This document shows positions 16,274 through 26,199 of a stretch of DNA of 64,000 bases, in pieces. The stretch comes from Aquipluma nitroreducens (GTDB lineage Bacteria; Bacteroidota; Bacteroidia; Bacteroidales; Prolixibacteraceae): the NCBI RefSeq assembly GCF_009689585.1, contig NZ_AP018694.1, positions 186,001-250,000 of the forward strand, written 5' to 3'. Within the stretch, counting starts at the first letter, position 1, and every line of letters begins with the position of its first letter. The position numbers and the translations under genes are program-made. A model generated the notes under the pieces. It had not been told where the DNA came from and made no database searches. It saw nothing but the letters and a program-made list of their open reading frames with translations.

Positions 16274-19200
16274 ATGATGAAAGTGGCTGATGTTTTTAAA
16301 AGGGTTTTAAAGACTTTCATCTGGATAGTCAGTATTCTCGTGCTTATATTTCTCATAACAGCCGGAATCATCCAAATTCCTTTCATTCAAACTAAGATCG
16401 TTCGGTACGCTACAAATTTGGTCAGTAACAAAACCCACACAAAAGTTGAGATCAGAAATGTAAGTATTTCATTTCCAAAATCGATCGTAGTTGAAGGACT
16501 TTCCCTCGAAGATCTTCAGAAAGACACCTTACTTTATGCCGGAAAGACAAAAGTAAACATTGCGCTTTTGGGATTATTATCTAGCAAGATTGACATCAGT
16601 TCGATTGCTCTCGAAGACGCCACAGTCAGGTTGCACAGCACCAAAACCGATCCGCTGTTCAATTACAATTTTCTGGTCACTGCATTCAGTGATACAACCA
16701 AACCGGTCGTTTCAGATTCTTTAGCACAATCAAAATGGACATTCGACATTGATCATATAAGTCTGAAAAACATCCGGTTTCGATACAACGATGAATTTGC
16801 CGGAATGGATGTATCAGCAGCTCTGAAAGAATCAAAATTCAGCTTAAATGGCATTGATCTGCAAAAATCAGCCTATCGAATTGACGAATTGTCCTTGGAA
16901 GGATTAATCGCAAAAGTTTTTGTCAATGCTTCTCAAAATATTCAGACGAACCCATCTGCAAGTGCTTCACCAAAGATCTCAGCAAAAAATCTGCAACTCT
17001 CCAATTCAACCATAATCTATACCGATTCAGTTGGTTATCTGTCAGTTAATGCGATTATTGATCGCAGTGAACTGAAAGATGCTAACCTCGATTTGCAAAT
17101 GCAACTGTTGTCGTCCAATTCCTTAGAATTATCGAAAAGCCAAATATTCTATCACACTTTTGCTCCTGAAGTCTCCATAAACACTACTGCTTCTTCATCC
17201 GGAAGCGATTGGAAAGTTACCATGAATAGCATTGAAATGGCCGATAATACCTTTGTTTATCAAATCGGGAATAATCCTGAACTGAAAGGTGCATTTGATC
17301 CGGATAATCTGACATACAGCAAATTAAATCTTGAAGCAACCGATTTTCAGTATTCAACTGAAACCACAAAAGCTTCGGTCAAAAAGTTCAGTACAACCGA
17401 TCAAAACAACTTTGAAATCACAAATCTTGGAGGCGAATTCAAAATGGATGAACATTCCATTACCATCAATGAACTGAAAGCCAGTACCCCCCACTCTACG
17501 CTGGATGCTGATTTCAACATACAATTTAAATCTTTGGCAACTTTGACTGATTCGTTACAATTCACAGACTTGAATTTAGATCTGAAAAGTGCCAGCATCA
17601 CCAATTCAGACATCCTCTATTTCAAACCTGATCTGAAAATTCAACCTTTCTTTCAAAACAGCTCAACCATCACAACCGCTTCAGGGCTACTAAGCGGGCA
17701 GATGAATAATCTATTTGCTAAAAATCTGGTGTTAAAAACCGGAGCGAATACCACTCTGGAAACCGATTTCTCGATCAAAGGATTGCCGGAATACAAAACT
17801 GCTTTTTATGATTTTCCCAATCTAAAATTGACTTCCGGCAAAAAAGACATTGAGATGCTGGCCGACACGCTAATTCCTGAAAGCATGGAAATCCCTGAAA
17901 ATATCAGTCTCCAGCTTGCTTTTAAAGGGCAGCTAAAGTCTTTTAAAACAAATGCAGAGATCACCAGTAGTTTTGGGAATGCAAATCTTACGGCATCGGT
18001 CGATCCGGATGAAAATTTCAGCGGCAAATTGAATTTGATCAATATAGAGTTGGGGCGAATACTCAAAGATACATTGAAGTACGGACCAATTTCGTTAACA
18101 GCCGATGCAAGCGGCCAAGGCATGGATTTGAAAACAATGAAAGCAAAAATCAAGGCTGAAATAACATCGGTTTATCTAAATAAATACGACTATCAAAATG
18201 TAAAAATGGAGGGTTCAGTTTCCGGACAAGTATTCGAAGGAAAATTAAGCCTGAAAGACAAAAATGCTGAATTTGATCTGGATGCCACAGCGAACCTGAA
18301 TCCGGGTCAGGAACAAGTTCAGTTACGTTTAAATCTGGCGGGAGCCGATCTTCAGAAACTTAATTTCAGCAAACCTGATTTACGTGCAGGACTGGTTGCA
18401 ACGGCCGATTTTAAAGGAAATTCAGTCGACAACATCAATGGGAAAGTGAAAATTGCCAATATTGTTCTGGCGCACGATATGCAAAAATATGCGCTCGATT
18501 CGGTCGTGATTACTTCGGTCAATGTGCCCGGGAAAAGTGAATTCAGCGTAAAAAGCGACATCGTTGATATCAAATACGCCGGAGGTATTTCGCCGTATAG
18601 TCTTCCTGCCGAACTGGAAAAATTCATTAATCAATATTTCCCGATATCTGATACACTTTCATCAAATACGCAGCATAAACTTCAGGATTTCAATTTTGAG
18701 ATTCAGTTACATAATCATCCCATTTTATCCGAAATTATTTTTCCTGAACTGCACGAATTTCAACCGGGAATCATTCAGGGAAGTTTCGACAGTCAGAAAA
18801 ACAACCTGAAACTGAATACCACACTCAGCAAAATAGTCTATGGATCGACTGAAATACACGACTTTACGTTTGATATGAATTCAGATTTAAAGGCATTGAA
18901 TTACCAGATTTCATGCAGAAGCATTTCGAATTCGCTGGCCAGTCTGGACAATTTTTCAATGGACGGAAATCTGGCTAACGGAAAAATCAACACGACCATT
19001 TCATCGCTTGATGCGAAGAAAAACAAAAAACTTGCGGTTACGACACAAATAATCAGGAAAAAAGACAATTACAAACTTACGCTCAATCCGGCTGATTTTT
19101 ACATGATGTATGAAAAATGGAATATCGCTGCCGACAATTCCATTGAATTCGGGAACCAGGGATTTTTAATCCATCATTTTTCCCTGAACGATGACGAAAG

Positions 19201-21250
19201 CCAGATCAAAATTGCTTCAGTAAACGATGCGTTTAATAACGATGTAAAGATAGAAATCAGGAATTTAGATCTGGATGATATTTCAGGAATTTTTCAGAAG
19301 GATACCAGTTTGGTGAAAGGCGTTGTTGATGGAAATATTCTGCTCAAACGGGTTAATAATTCGTACGGATTAATCGCTGATGCTAAAATCATGAACCTCA
19401 TTGTCGGCCATATTCCTATTGGCAATCTGACTGTAAAAGCGGAAAATCAAACTACTGAAAAATTTAATATCGATCTGAAGTTGTCTGGAGGTGAAAATAA
19501 TTTAACGGCCAGCGGATTTTATGTACCGAATGGAGGCGATCAATCTATCCACATCAATGCGGCGATTCAATCGCTTTCACTGCAAACGGTTCAGGCGTTC
19601 TCGATGGGCACCATTACCAAAGCTTCAGGCAATCTGACAGGTAATTTTTTGGTGGAAGGAAATACAAGCCTGCCCGAAATAACCGGGCAACTTTCGTTCA
19701 ACAACGCGATTATCACGCCCGCATTTCTGAATAATCCGCTGGAATTAAAGCATGAAACTTTTCAGTTGAAAAATGATGGAATCTATTTCAATCAGTTTAC
19801 CATTTTAGATCAGGAAAAACACACCGCCATTCTCGACGGAGCGGTCAACATGAACCGGTTCAGCGATTTCAAATTTGCTTTATCGATCAATACAAAGGAT
19901 TTTTTGCTCTTCAACACAGCGCAAAAAGACAACAAGGAATTCTACGGACGCATGATCATCGACAGCAAAATCGGGGTTAGCGGACCAATGTCACTCCCGG
20001 TTGTGAACGCGAAAATCAAATTAAAAAAAGGCTCCAACTTCACATTTGCCGTTCCTGAAGACCAATTAACAACCGACAAAGGCGAAGATGTGGTCGAATT
20101 TGAAACCGGGAACAATCTCAATCCGATTTTATACCCGGCTGAGAAAAAAGAAGTGCAAAAATCGAGTTTAACCGGTTTTGATGTTTCGTCTATCCTTGAA
20201 ATTGACAAAGAAGCAACACTCCACCTGTTGATGGATCCTTCGTCCACTGACTCGTTAGTGGTAAGAGGCGATGCAGCATTGAGTTTCACCATCGACCGAA
20301 GTGGAAAAATGAGCCTGACCGGCGCCTATAATCTGAACGACGGCAGTTACATGGCCTCCCTGGAATCGCTGATTAAACGGAAGTTCGACATTGATCGCGG
20401 GAGTACAATCATCTGGAACGGTGATCCTTACGATGCAGAGATATCGATTAATGCAACGTATGAGGTTCGCGCTTCACCCATAGATCTGATGTCGGATCAA
20501 ATGACGGGATTGAGTGAAACAGATAAAAACGGCTACAAGCAGCGTTACCCGTTTTTGGTACTGCTGAAATTACGGGGTAAAATTTTACAGCCTCAAATTA
20601 GCTTCGAAATACAGTTGCCTCCTGACGAGAAAGGCATTTTAAGTGGTGCGGTCAACCAAAAGCTGAGCATGTTAAACGAAGACGAATCGTCGTTGAACAA
20701 ACAGGTTTTTGCCCTACTGGTTTTGGGCAGGTTTATTCAGGAAAATCCGTTACAAACCGAAACGGGAGGAACGTCCGATTTGGTTCGTGCAACAGTGGGC
20801 AAAATTTTATCGCAACAGCTTAATCAGTGGAGCTCGAAAGTGCTTCCGGGCGTGGATTTAAATTTCGACATTCAATCCTATAACGATTACCAGACTGGAG
20901 CCGCACAGGGAAGAACCCAGGTGGATATTGGCTTAAAGAAGCAACTTTTCGATGAGCGGCTGAGTGTTCAGCTTGGCGGGTCGGTGGATGTTGAAGGAGA
21001 AAAAGCCCGGCAAAATTCGGCAAGTAATATCACAAGCGATGTGGATGTGGAATATAAACTAACCAAAGATGGCCGCTACCGGCTGAAAGGATTCAGGCAC
21101 AATCAATACGAAGGAGTGATTGAAGGTCAGCTCGTTGAAACCGGTGCAGGAGTTATTTATGTGCGTGATTTCAATAAATGGAAAGAATTCCTGAGAAAGA
21201 AGAAAATGAAGACTGAGAGTGATACGCTGAAAATGAAGAAAAATAAATGA
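16274..21250 (+). CDS. tamB: TamB-like translocation/assembly or lipid-bridge protein
   Basis: This very long protein (1658 aa) has one N-terminal membrane anchor (about 12-34) and a repetitive beta-rich body of AsmA/TamB type. The C-terminal DUF490 region runs from about 1230 to the end (NLNDGSYMASLESLIKRKFDIDRGSTIIWNGDPYDAEISINATYEVRASP...). TamB proteins span the periplasm and are proposed to carry phospholipids or help outer-membrane protein assembly. The TamA/BamA-like gene starts 10 bp after the stop, the classical pairing. No 21-bp-repeat operator is seen directly upstream. Confidence 0.9.
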   Translation: MMKVADVFKRVLKTFIWIVSILVLIFLITAGIIQIPFIQTKIVRYATNLVSNKTHTKVEIRNVSISFPKSIVVEGLSLEDLQKDTLLYAGKTKVNIALLGLLSSKIDISSIALEDATVRLHSTKTDPLFNYNFLVTAFSDTTKPVVSDSLAQSKWTFDIDHISLKNIRFRYNDEFAGMDVSAALKESKFSLNGIDLQKSAYRIDELSLEGLIAKVFVNASQNIQTNPSASASPKISAKNLQLSNSTIIYTDSVGYLSVNAIIDRSELKDANLDLQMQLLSSNSLELSKSQIFYHTFAPEVSINTTASSSGSDWKVTMNSIEMADNTFVYQIGNNPELKGAFDPDNLTYSKLNLEATDFQYSTETTKASVKKFSTTDQNNFEITNLGGEFKMDEHSITINELKASTPHSTLDADFNIQFKSLATLTDSLQFTDLNLDLKSASITNSDILYFKPDLKIQPFFQNSSTITTASGLLSGQMNNLFAKNLVLKTGANTTLETDFSIKGLPEYKTAFYDFPNLKLTSGKKDIEMLADTLIPESMEIPENISLQLAFKGQLKSFKTNAEITSSFGNANLTASVDPDENFSGKLNLINIELGRILKDTLKYGPISLTADASGQGMDLKTMKAKIKAEITSVYLNKYDYQNVKMEGSVSGQVFEGKLSLKDKNAEFDLDATANLNPGQEQVQLRLNLAGADLQKLNFSKPDLRAGLVATADFKGNSVDNINGKVKIANIVLAHDMQKYALDSVVITSVNVPGKSEFSVKSDIVDIKYAGGISPYSLPAELEKFINQYFPISDTLSSNTQHKLQDFNFEIQLHNHPILSEIIFPELHEFQPGIIQGSFDSQKNNLKLNTTLSKIVYGSTEIHDFTFDMNSDLKALNYQISCRSISNSLASLDNFSMDGNLANGKINTTISSLDAKKNKKLAVTTQIIRKKDNYKLTLNPADFYMMYEKWNIAADNSIEFGNQGFLIHHFSLNDDESQIKIASVNDAFNNDVKIEIRNLDLDDISGIFQKDTSLVKGVVDGNILLKRVNNSYGLIADAKIMNLIVGHIPIGNLTVKAENQTTEKFNIDLKLSGGENNLTASGFYVPNGGDQSIHINAAIQSLSLQTVQAFSMGTITKASGNLTGNFLVEGNTSLPEITGQLSFNNAIITPAFLNNPLELKHETFQLKNDGIYFNQFTILDQEKHTAILDGAVNMNRFSDFKFALSINTKDFLLFNTAQKDNKEFYGRMIIDSKIGVSGPMSLPVVNAKIKLKKGSNFTFAVPEDQLTTDKGEDVVEFETGNNLNPILYPAEKKEVQKSSLTGFDVSSILEIDKEATLHLLMDPSSTDSLVVRGDAALSFTIDRSGKMSLTGAYNLNDGSYMASLESLIKRKFDIDRGSTIIWNGDPYDAEISINATYEVRASPIDLMSDQMTGLSETDKNGYKQRYPFLVLLKLRGKILQPQISFEIQLPPDEKGILSGAVNQKLSMLNEDESSLNKQVFALLVLGRFIQENPLQTETGGTSDLVRATVGKILSQQLNQWSSKVLPGVDLNFDIQSYNDYQTGAAQGRTQVDIGLKKQLFDERLSVQLGGSVDVEGEKARQNSASNITSDVDVEYKLTKDGRYRLKGFRHNQYEGVIEGQLVETGAGVIYVRDFNKWKEFLRKKKMKTESDTLKMKKNK

Positions 21251-21260
21251 AGCTATAACC

Positions 21261-23717
21261 ATGAATCACTGTCGCAATATATTTTTTGCTTTACCCCTAA
21301 ATCCCCTAAAGGGGACTTTAAAAAACTGCGCTAACTGGCAGCCTGGCGGTAATAGCCCCCTTCAGGGGGTTGGGGGTGTAACTGAGTTCTACAAAAAAGG
21401 GTTTTCGAAATTTAAATCATCTTTATTCAGCAGATTAAACTTCCTGATATTAACCTGCTGGCTTTTCGCTTCATGCAGCGGAACCAGAAATTTGCCTTCC
21501 GGAGAAAAGCTTTATACCGGAGCGGAAATTAATCTGGAATCGGCCTCTGACCTCAATAAAAAACACATAAAAACTGTAGTGGAAGGCGCTCTTCGTCCGG
21601 AACCCAACAAGGTATTTTTAGGCATGCGACCCCGCGTTTGGATGTATAATACCGCTGGCGAAAATCCGAAAAGCAAATTAGACAAATGGCTCAAGAAAAG
21701 AGGGACAGCACCGGTTTTGCTGAGCGACGTTAAACCCGCAGTGACTTCCAAAATCATTGATGCGACACTTTTTAACAACGGATTTTTCAAAAGTTACACC
21801 GAATATCAGATTGCAGATAAAAAGCGTACTGCAGAAGTAATTTATACAAGCCATATCGAAAAACCTTATCTGATTAAAGAATTAGATTATTCGATTTCAG
21901 ACGACAGCTTAAATCATATCATTCAAAACGACGAGAAAAAATCACTCATTAAGCCTGACGAGGAATACAATCTGAATGTGCTGAAAAACGAGCGGGAACG
22001 AATTGATGCGAAATTAAAAGACAATGGATATTTTTATTTCAATCCTGATTATCTCCTTTTTAAAGCCGATACTTCAGAAGCAAATCATTCGGTAAACCTG
22101 AAACTTATGCTGAAGGACAGTGTCCCACAAACTGCGCTGACCATATACCACATTCGCAAAGTGGTGATTGATCAGGATTACTCATTAAATGAAGACGCTA
22201 CAGAAATTAAGAAAGACACCATGATGTTTCAGAATACAGTGTTTATGGTGAATAAAGCCGTGCCAAGTATCAATCCAAAAGAAATACTCCGGTCGGTTTA
22301 CCTGAAAAAGAACGAAGTTTTTTCACGAAAAAATCACGCCATCACGCTGAACCGTTTGATGTCACTGGATAATTTCAAATTTGTCAGGGTAAAATTTACC
22401 AATAGTGACACAACTGCTGCCGGATATCTGGACGTAACTATTTTAATGACACCTATGCCCAAACGTTCTTTCAGGGCTGAAATGGACCTGGTTACCAAAT
22501 CGAATAATTTTACCGGGCCGCGAATGAATCTGAGCCTTCAGAACAGGAATACCTTTCATGGCGCTGAAATCCTGAAGTTAAACATGTCCGGATCGTTTGA
22601 AGCGCAATTGAATGGAACCGAGAAAAACCGCTATTCATATTCCTGGAATCCGCAACTTGATTTAACTTTTCCCCGGTTTATTACGCCATTTAACATCAAT
22701 CGGTCAAGCAGCATTTACATACCAAAGACTAACTTTTCGCTTTCGTACAACTATCTGAAAAGAGTCGACTATTTCGACATGAAGACTTTTCAATTCGGAT
22801 ACAGCTACAAGTGGAAAGAAAATATTGTGAAAGAACACGAATTGACACCAATCAATGTGAGTTTTTCGACCATCGGGAATAAGTCGGTGGCATTCCAAGC
22901 CTTGTTGGATTCCATTCCCTATCTAAAAAAAAGTTATGAAGAGCAATTTATAGCCGGCGGCAGCTATTCGTTTACCTACAACGAGCAAGTACTCGCGGGC
23001 AAAAAGATGCAATACTTTTTCCATGCCACCACTGAAGTTGCCGGCAATGCGTTTTCTTTGGCAAAGCACATTGCAGGTGAAAAAGTTTCATCAGCCGATC
23101 CATCAAAAGTAGTTGGCTCAGTCTATTCGCAATTCGCCAAATTAAGCCTGGAAGGCCGTGCTTATTATAACTTCAGGGATAAAAACAGTTTAGCGATGCG
23201 GATTTTTGCCGGAGTGGGCAAGCCGTATGGGAACTCATCGGTATTACCCTATTCCAAGCAATTTTTCAGCGGCGGGCCGAATAGTCTTCGGGCTTTTCAA
23301 ATTAATTCCGTCGGACCAGGAACTTTTAATCAAGACAGCATTAACACTGGTTTTCTGTATATGGGCGGTGATGTAAAACTGGAAGCGAATGCCGAATATC
23401 GTTTTGGCATTTACCGCTATTTTAAAGGCGCTTTGTTTGTCGATGCCGGAAATGTATGGCTTTTAAAATCCAATCCGACCAATATCGGAAGCCCGTTTAT
23501 GTTGTCGAATTTCGCAGATCAGCTGGCTGTCGGCACAGGCTTCGGACTTCGCGTTGATGTTTCGTTCTTCGTTTTACGGTTCGATCTGGCCATGCCACTG
23601 CGAAAACCCTGGCTCGAAGAAAACCATCGCTGGGTAGCGAATCAGATTGACTTTGGAAGTTCAGCATGGAGAAAAGATAACCTGGTATTGAATGTGGCTA
23701 TTGGGTATCCGTTCTAA
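21261..23717 (+). CDS. TamA/BamA-like outer-membrane beta-barrel protein, lipoprotein-type
   Basis: This Omp85-family protein has POTRA-like repeats (about 95-400) and a C-terminal barrel with SGGPNSLRAF (the VRGF/Y-type lid motif region) and FVDAGNVW. A lipobox (LFASC, C72) suggests a lipidated N-terminus, as in other Bacteroidetes TamA proteins. The only ATG is at 21261, so the first about 45 codons would be read through a REP-like repeat. This peptide (LNPLKGTLKNCANWQPGGNS) is not family sequence. A non-ATG start further down is possible. It is paired with the tamB-like gene upstream. Confidence 0.88.
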   Translation: MNHCRNIFFALPLNPLKGTLKNCANWQPGGNSPLQGVGGVTEFYKKGFSKFKSSLFSRLNFLILTCWLFASCSGTRNLPSGEKLYTGAEINLESASDLNKKHIKTVVEGALRPEPNKVFLGMRPRVWMYNTAGENPKSKLDKWLKKRGTAPVLLSDVKPAVTSKIIDATLFNNGFFKSYTEYQIADKKRTAEVIYTSHIEKPYLIKELDYSISDDSLNHIIQNDEKKSLIKPDEEYNLNVLKNERERIDAKLKDNGYFYFNPDYLLFKADTSEANHSVNLKLMLKDSVPQTALTIYHIRKVVIDQDYSLNEDATEIKKDTMMFQNTVFMVNKAVPSINPKEILRSVYLKKNEVFSRKNHAITLNRLMSLDNFKFVRVKFTNSDTTAAGYLDVTILMTPMPKRSFRAEMDLVTKSNNFTGPRMNLSLQNRNTFHGAEILKLNMSGSFEAQLNGTEKNRYSYSWNPQLDLTFPRFITPFNINRSSSIYIPKTNFSLSYNYLKRVDYFDMKTFQFGYSYKWKENIVKEHELTPINVSFSTIGNKSVAFQALLDSIPYLKKSYEEQFIAGGSYSFTYNEQVLAGKKMQYFFHATTEVAGNAFSLAKHIAGEKVSSADPSKVVGSVYSQFAKLSLEGRAYYNFRDKNSLAMRIFAGVGKPYGNSSVLPYSKQFFSGGPNSLRAFQINSVGPGTFNQDSINTGFLYMGGDVKLEANAEYRFGIYRYFKGALFVDAGNVWLLKSNPTNIGSPFMLSNFADQLAVGTGFGLRVDVSFFVLRFDLAMPLRKPWLEENHRWVANQIDFGSSAWRKDNLVLNVAIGYPF
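21293..21379. repeat. inverted pair of Bacteroidetes REP-like GC-rich repeats
   Basis: TCCCCTAAAGGGGA (21302-21315) and CCCCCTTCAGGGGG (21355-21368) are the cores of two units facing each other. Each is extended by a C-rich or G-rich flank (CCCCTAAAT at the left, TTGGGGGTG at the right). Such pairs are scattered in Bacteroidetes intergenic DNA. This one overlaps the 5' end of the TamA-like reading frame. Confidence 0.75.
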
Positions 23718-23725
23718 GATCAAAC

Positions 23726-23791
23726 CTGTGAATCATGTAACTCTTTCATGAAATTGTGTAAAATATTCAGGGAAAAACCGGAACATCTTTG
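23726..23791 (+). promoter_or_regulatory. 21-bp direct-repeat operator and -7 box, copy 7 (L,D-transpeptidase)
   Basis: CTGTGAATCATGTAACT begins at 23726. Half-sites start at 23736 (TGTAAC) and 23757 (TGTAAA). The TTTG of the -7 box is at 23788-23791, 26 bp after the second half-site. It precedes the L,D-transpeptidase at 23821. Confidence 0.78.
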
Positions 23792-23820
23792 TTAAAAACT
23801 ATATACAAAACAAATGTCCC

Positions 23821-25101
23821 ATGAGAAATATAAATAAAATACTAACTCTTTTCATCGTCAGTTTCATTGTTGCAAGCAGCTTTGCACAAAGTCCAGTCCA
23901 AAAGCTAGATGCCGGGAATAAAGCCGACTCAATTGTACAGACATTTTATAATATCAGTCAAGTTCCACTCTATTGGCTTTCATCGCGAAAAGACACCAAA
24001 AGAGCATACGAATGGTTAACGGCAATTGAAATGGCAAAAGAATCTGACTTGGTTTCGAGGAACCTAATGACAGGGCAAATTCGCACCGCAATGCTGGGTA
24101 AAAACATCAGGGACAAAACGTTAAAGGCAAAGACTGACAAACAGATTACAGGTCTGATTTTAAATTTCCTCAAAGAATTACAAACTGTTGATGTTCATTT
24201 TGATTATGATGAAATTAGTGTAGCCACACCTGATTCTGTTTACATTTATCAGTTGATAAATTCAAAAGATAAAGGGCCGGTTTCTCAAATCGTTTCTAAG
24301 CTCGAATGTCAGGATCACGAGTATCAGGTTCTGAAAAAATTTCTGAAAGATTCGATTCCAGATAAGAATACATTGAAATACAAATCAGTAGTTCAATCGA
24401 TGAATGTTTTGAAGTATATCTCAAAAAATCGTCAACCGGAATACATTGTTGCTAACATACCTGAAACAGAGGTCCGTTATTTTCAGGATAGTCAGCTAAA
24501 ACTAAAGATGAAATCAGTGGTTGGTAAGAAGAAAAATCAGACTCCAACAATTTCCTCATACATCACCAACATTGTGACTTTCCCGGCATGGAATGTTCCT
24601 TTTTCAATTGCGTCGAAAGAGCTTTTGCCCAAAGTACAAAAAGACGAAAGTTATCTGGAACGAAATAATTTCGAGGTAGTTGATGCCAAAGGAAATGCTG
24701 TTGACGATTCTGATCTCAACTGGGATTCGTATACAGAAAAGAACTTTCCCTATTTCTTTCGCGAATCTACCGGGCCAAATAATTCGCTAGGCGTATTAAA
24801 ATTTAACCTTGGAAATCCATTCAGCATCTATTTACACGACACCAACTCGAAAGGGGCTTTTGCAAAGGAATCCAGGTTTTTAAGTCACGGTTGTGTTCGC
24901 TTGGAAAAACCCATTGAACTTGCCGACTTACTGACAAGGAGAAAAGTGAATGTGTGGGAATTAAAAACCGGACAAAAAGACACTGAATCGAAAATCATCA
25001 AGCTAGAGCAAAAGGTACCGGTTTTCATCGTTTATATGCCGGTAATAGTCAATGGCGAGCAAGTGACTTTTCTGAAAGATACTTACGGACTAATTAAGTA
25101 A
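23821..25101 (+). CDS. L,D-transpeptidase (YcbB-like YkuD domain), exported
   Basis: This 426-aa protein has a signal peptide (MRNINKILTLFIVSFIVASSFAQ). The YkuD catalytic block near the C-terminus contains IYLHDTN and SHGCVRLEKP with the nucleophile C358. Upstream, YIVANIPETEVRYFQD and TFPAWNVPFSIASKELLP match YcbB-type enzymes. These enzymes form 3-3 peptidoglycan crosslinks or attach proteins to the wall in the periplasm. It is shorter than typical YcbB and lacks an obvious peptidoglycan-binding domain. It is under operator copy 7, and its 3' end overlaps the convergent gene by 12 bp. Confidence 0.87.
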   Translation: MRNINKILTLFIVSFIVASSFAQSPVQKLDAGNKADSIVQTFYNISQVPLYWLSSRKDTKRAYEWLTAIEMAKESDLVSRNLMTGQIRTAMLGKNIRDKTLKAKTDKQITGLILNFLKELQTVDVHFDYDEISVATPDSVYIYQLINSKDKGPVSQIVSKLECQDHEYQVLKKFLKDSIPDKNTLKYKSVVQSMNVLKYISKNRQPEYIVANIPETEVRYFQDSQLKLKMKSVVGKKKNQTPTISSYITNIVTFPAWNVPFSIASKELLPKVQKDESYLERNNFEVVDAKGNAVDDSDLNWDSYTEKNFPYFFRESTGPNNSLGVLKFNLGNPFSIYLHDTNSKGAFAKESRFLSHGCVRLEKPIELADLLTRRKVNVWELKTGQKDTESKIIKLEQKVPVFIVYMPVIVNGEQVTFLKDTYGLIK

Positions 25102-25770
25102 AGCTGATTTGCTAAGGTATTCCTTGTCCGGATTATAAAGAAACAAACAAGTTCCGCCTTTAATGGCTTCAATTATTAGTTTATTCATTTCAGGTGGAAC
25201 TGAAGGACACCCATAACTCCGCCCAAGTCTTCCAAATTTTTTAATGAAATTTTCGGTAGCATATTCAGCCGCATGAATAATAATCGCCCGTTGCACTGCG
25301 TGATCATTAAATCCTTTTTCAACACCGTCAATTAGCAACGAAAAACCAGTATGTGATCCCATAATCGGATGTTCAGTGATGTAAAAGCCAAGGCTACTTT
25401 TATATGAACCTTCAACGTTCGAAAACGACTTGGCATACTCGTCACCAGTATTCCGTCCGTGTGCCACATAGGTATTAAACAGAAGTTTCTTGTTTTTCAA
25501 ATCAATAACATACAGGCGTTTCTTATTGCTCGACTGAGAGTAGTCGGCAATAGTTACTATCGTTGCATTATTCAATTTCTTTTCGGTATCCAGTTTTTTT
25601 AAACCTTTAATTGCCAAATTAAATACATCTCTGGTCAAGCCAGTATCGGCCAGGTTCACTGCTGCATAAATATCTTCATTAACAGCCTCGGCTGAAATAT
25701 TCTCATTGACACCGGCATTATTTACAGCGGGTATCAGGAGGAAAAACAGATAGAATATTAATTTTTTCAT
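25090..25770 (-). CDS. murein L,D-transpeptidase catalytic-domain family protein (YkuD_2), exported
   Basis: This 226-aa protein has a signal peptide (MKKLIFYLFFLLIPAVNNAG) and the YkuD_2 pattern: YVIDLKNKKLLFNTYVAHGRNTG, IIIHAAEYA (H166) and LGRSYGCPSVP (C188). It is a peptidoglycan-modifying enzyme of the periplasm. It is convergent with the other L,D-transpeptidase gene. The two stop regions overlap by 12 bp, so both transcripts must run into each other. Confidence 0.87.
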   Translation of the reverse strand: MKKLIFYLFFLLIPAVNNAGVNENISAEAVNEDIYAAVNLADTGLTRDVFNLAIKGLKKLDTEKKLNNATIVTIADYSQSSNKKRLYVIDLKNKKLLFNTYVAHGRNTGDEYAKSFSNVEGSYKSSLGFYITEHPIMGSHTGFSLLIDGVEKGFNDHAVQRAIIIHAAEYATENFIKKFGRLGRSYGCPSVPPEMNKLIIEAIKGGTCLFLYNPDKEYLSKSALLN

Positions 25771-25923
25771 TGGGGTAAAAGTACGTTAATATTCATGAAG
25801 CACAAACCGAATGATTTTCAGAATACCTAAAAGGAAAGTAATTTAATTAAATTATTGAAAATAAATGAATTATCCGACATATAAGTGTATCTTGCACGAA
25901 CATTTATTTTTATTAAAATTATC

Positions 25924-26115
25924 ATGAATAAAGGAACAGTAAAATTTTTCAACGAATCTAAAGGATTCGGATTTATTAAAGACAGTGGATCAGATAAAGA
26001 GTACTTTGTACACGTATCTGGTTTAAACGACCAAGTCAGAGAAAATGACGAAGTAACTTTTGACCTTCAAGAAGGAAATAAAGGATTAAATGCCGTAAAC
26101 GTTAAACTAGCTTAG
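25924..26115 (+). CDS. cold-shock domain protein
   Basis: This 63-aa protein is a single CSD with both RNA-binding motifs: KGFGFI (RNP1) and YFVHVSG (RNP2), within MNKGTVKFFNESKGFGFIKD. It is a nucleic-acid chaperone of the CspA family, slightly short because the C-terminal end is trimmed. A candidate promoter box GTATCTTGC lies about 40 bp upstream. There is no 21-bp-repeat operator. A bidirectional terminator follows. Confidence 0.92.
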   Translation: MNKGTVKFFNESKGFGFIKDSGSDKEYFVHVSGLNDQVRENDEVTFDLQEGNKGLNAVNVKLA

Positions 26116-26144
26116 TTTATCCCTATACAAGACATTTATTATTT

Positions 26145-26184
26145 AAAAAGCCGTTCCAATTCAATTTGGGACGGCTTTTTTTGT
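26145..26184. terminator. bidirectional rho-independent terminator between cold-shock and outer-membrane genes
   Basis: AAAAAGCCGTTCC (from about 26146) pairs with GGGACGGCTTTTTTT (from about 26168). An A-run on one side and a T-run on the other allow it to stop transcripts from both convergent genes. Confidence 0.85.
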
Positions 26185-26199
26185 ATTGAAGACAGACTC

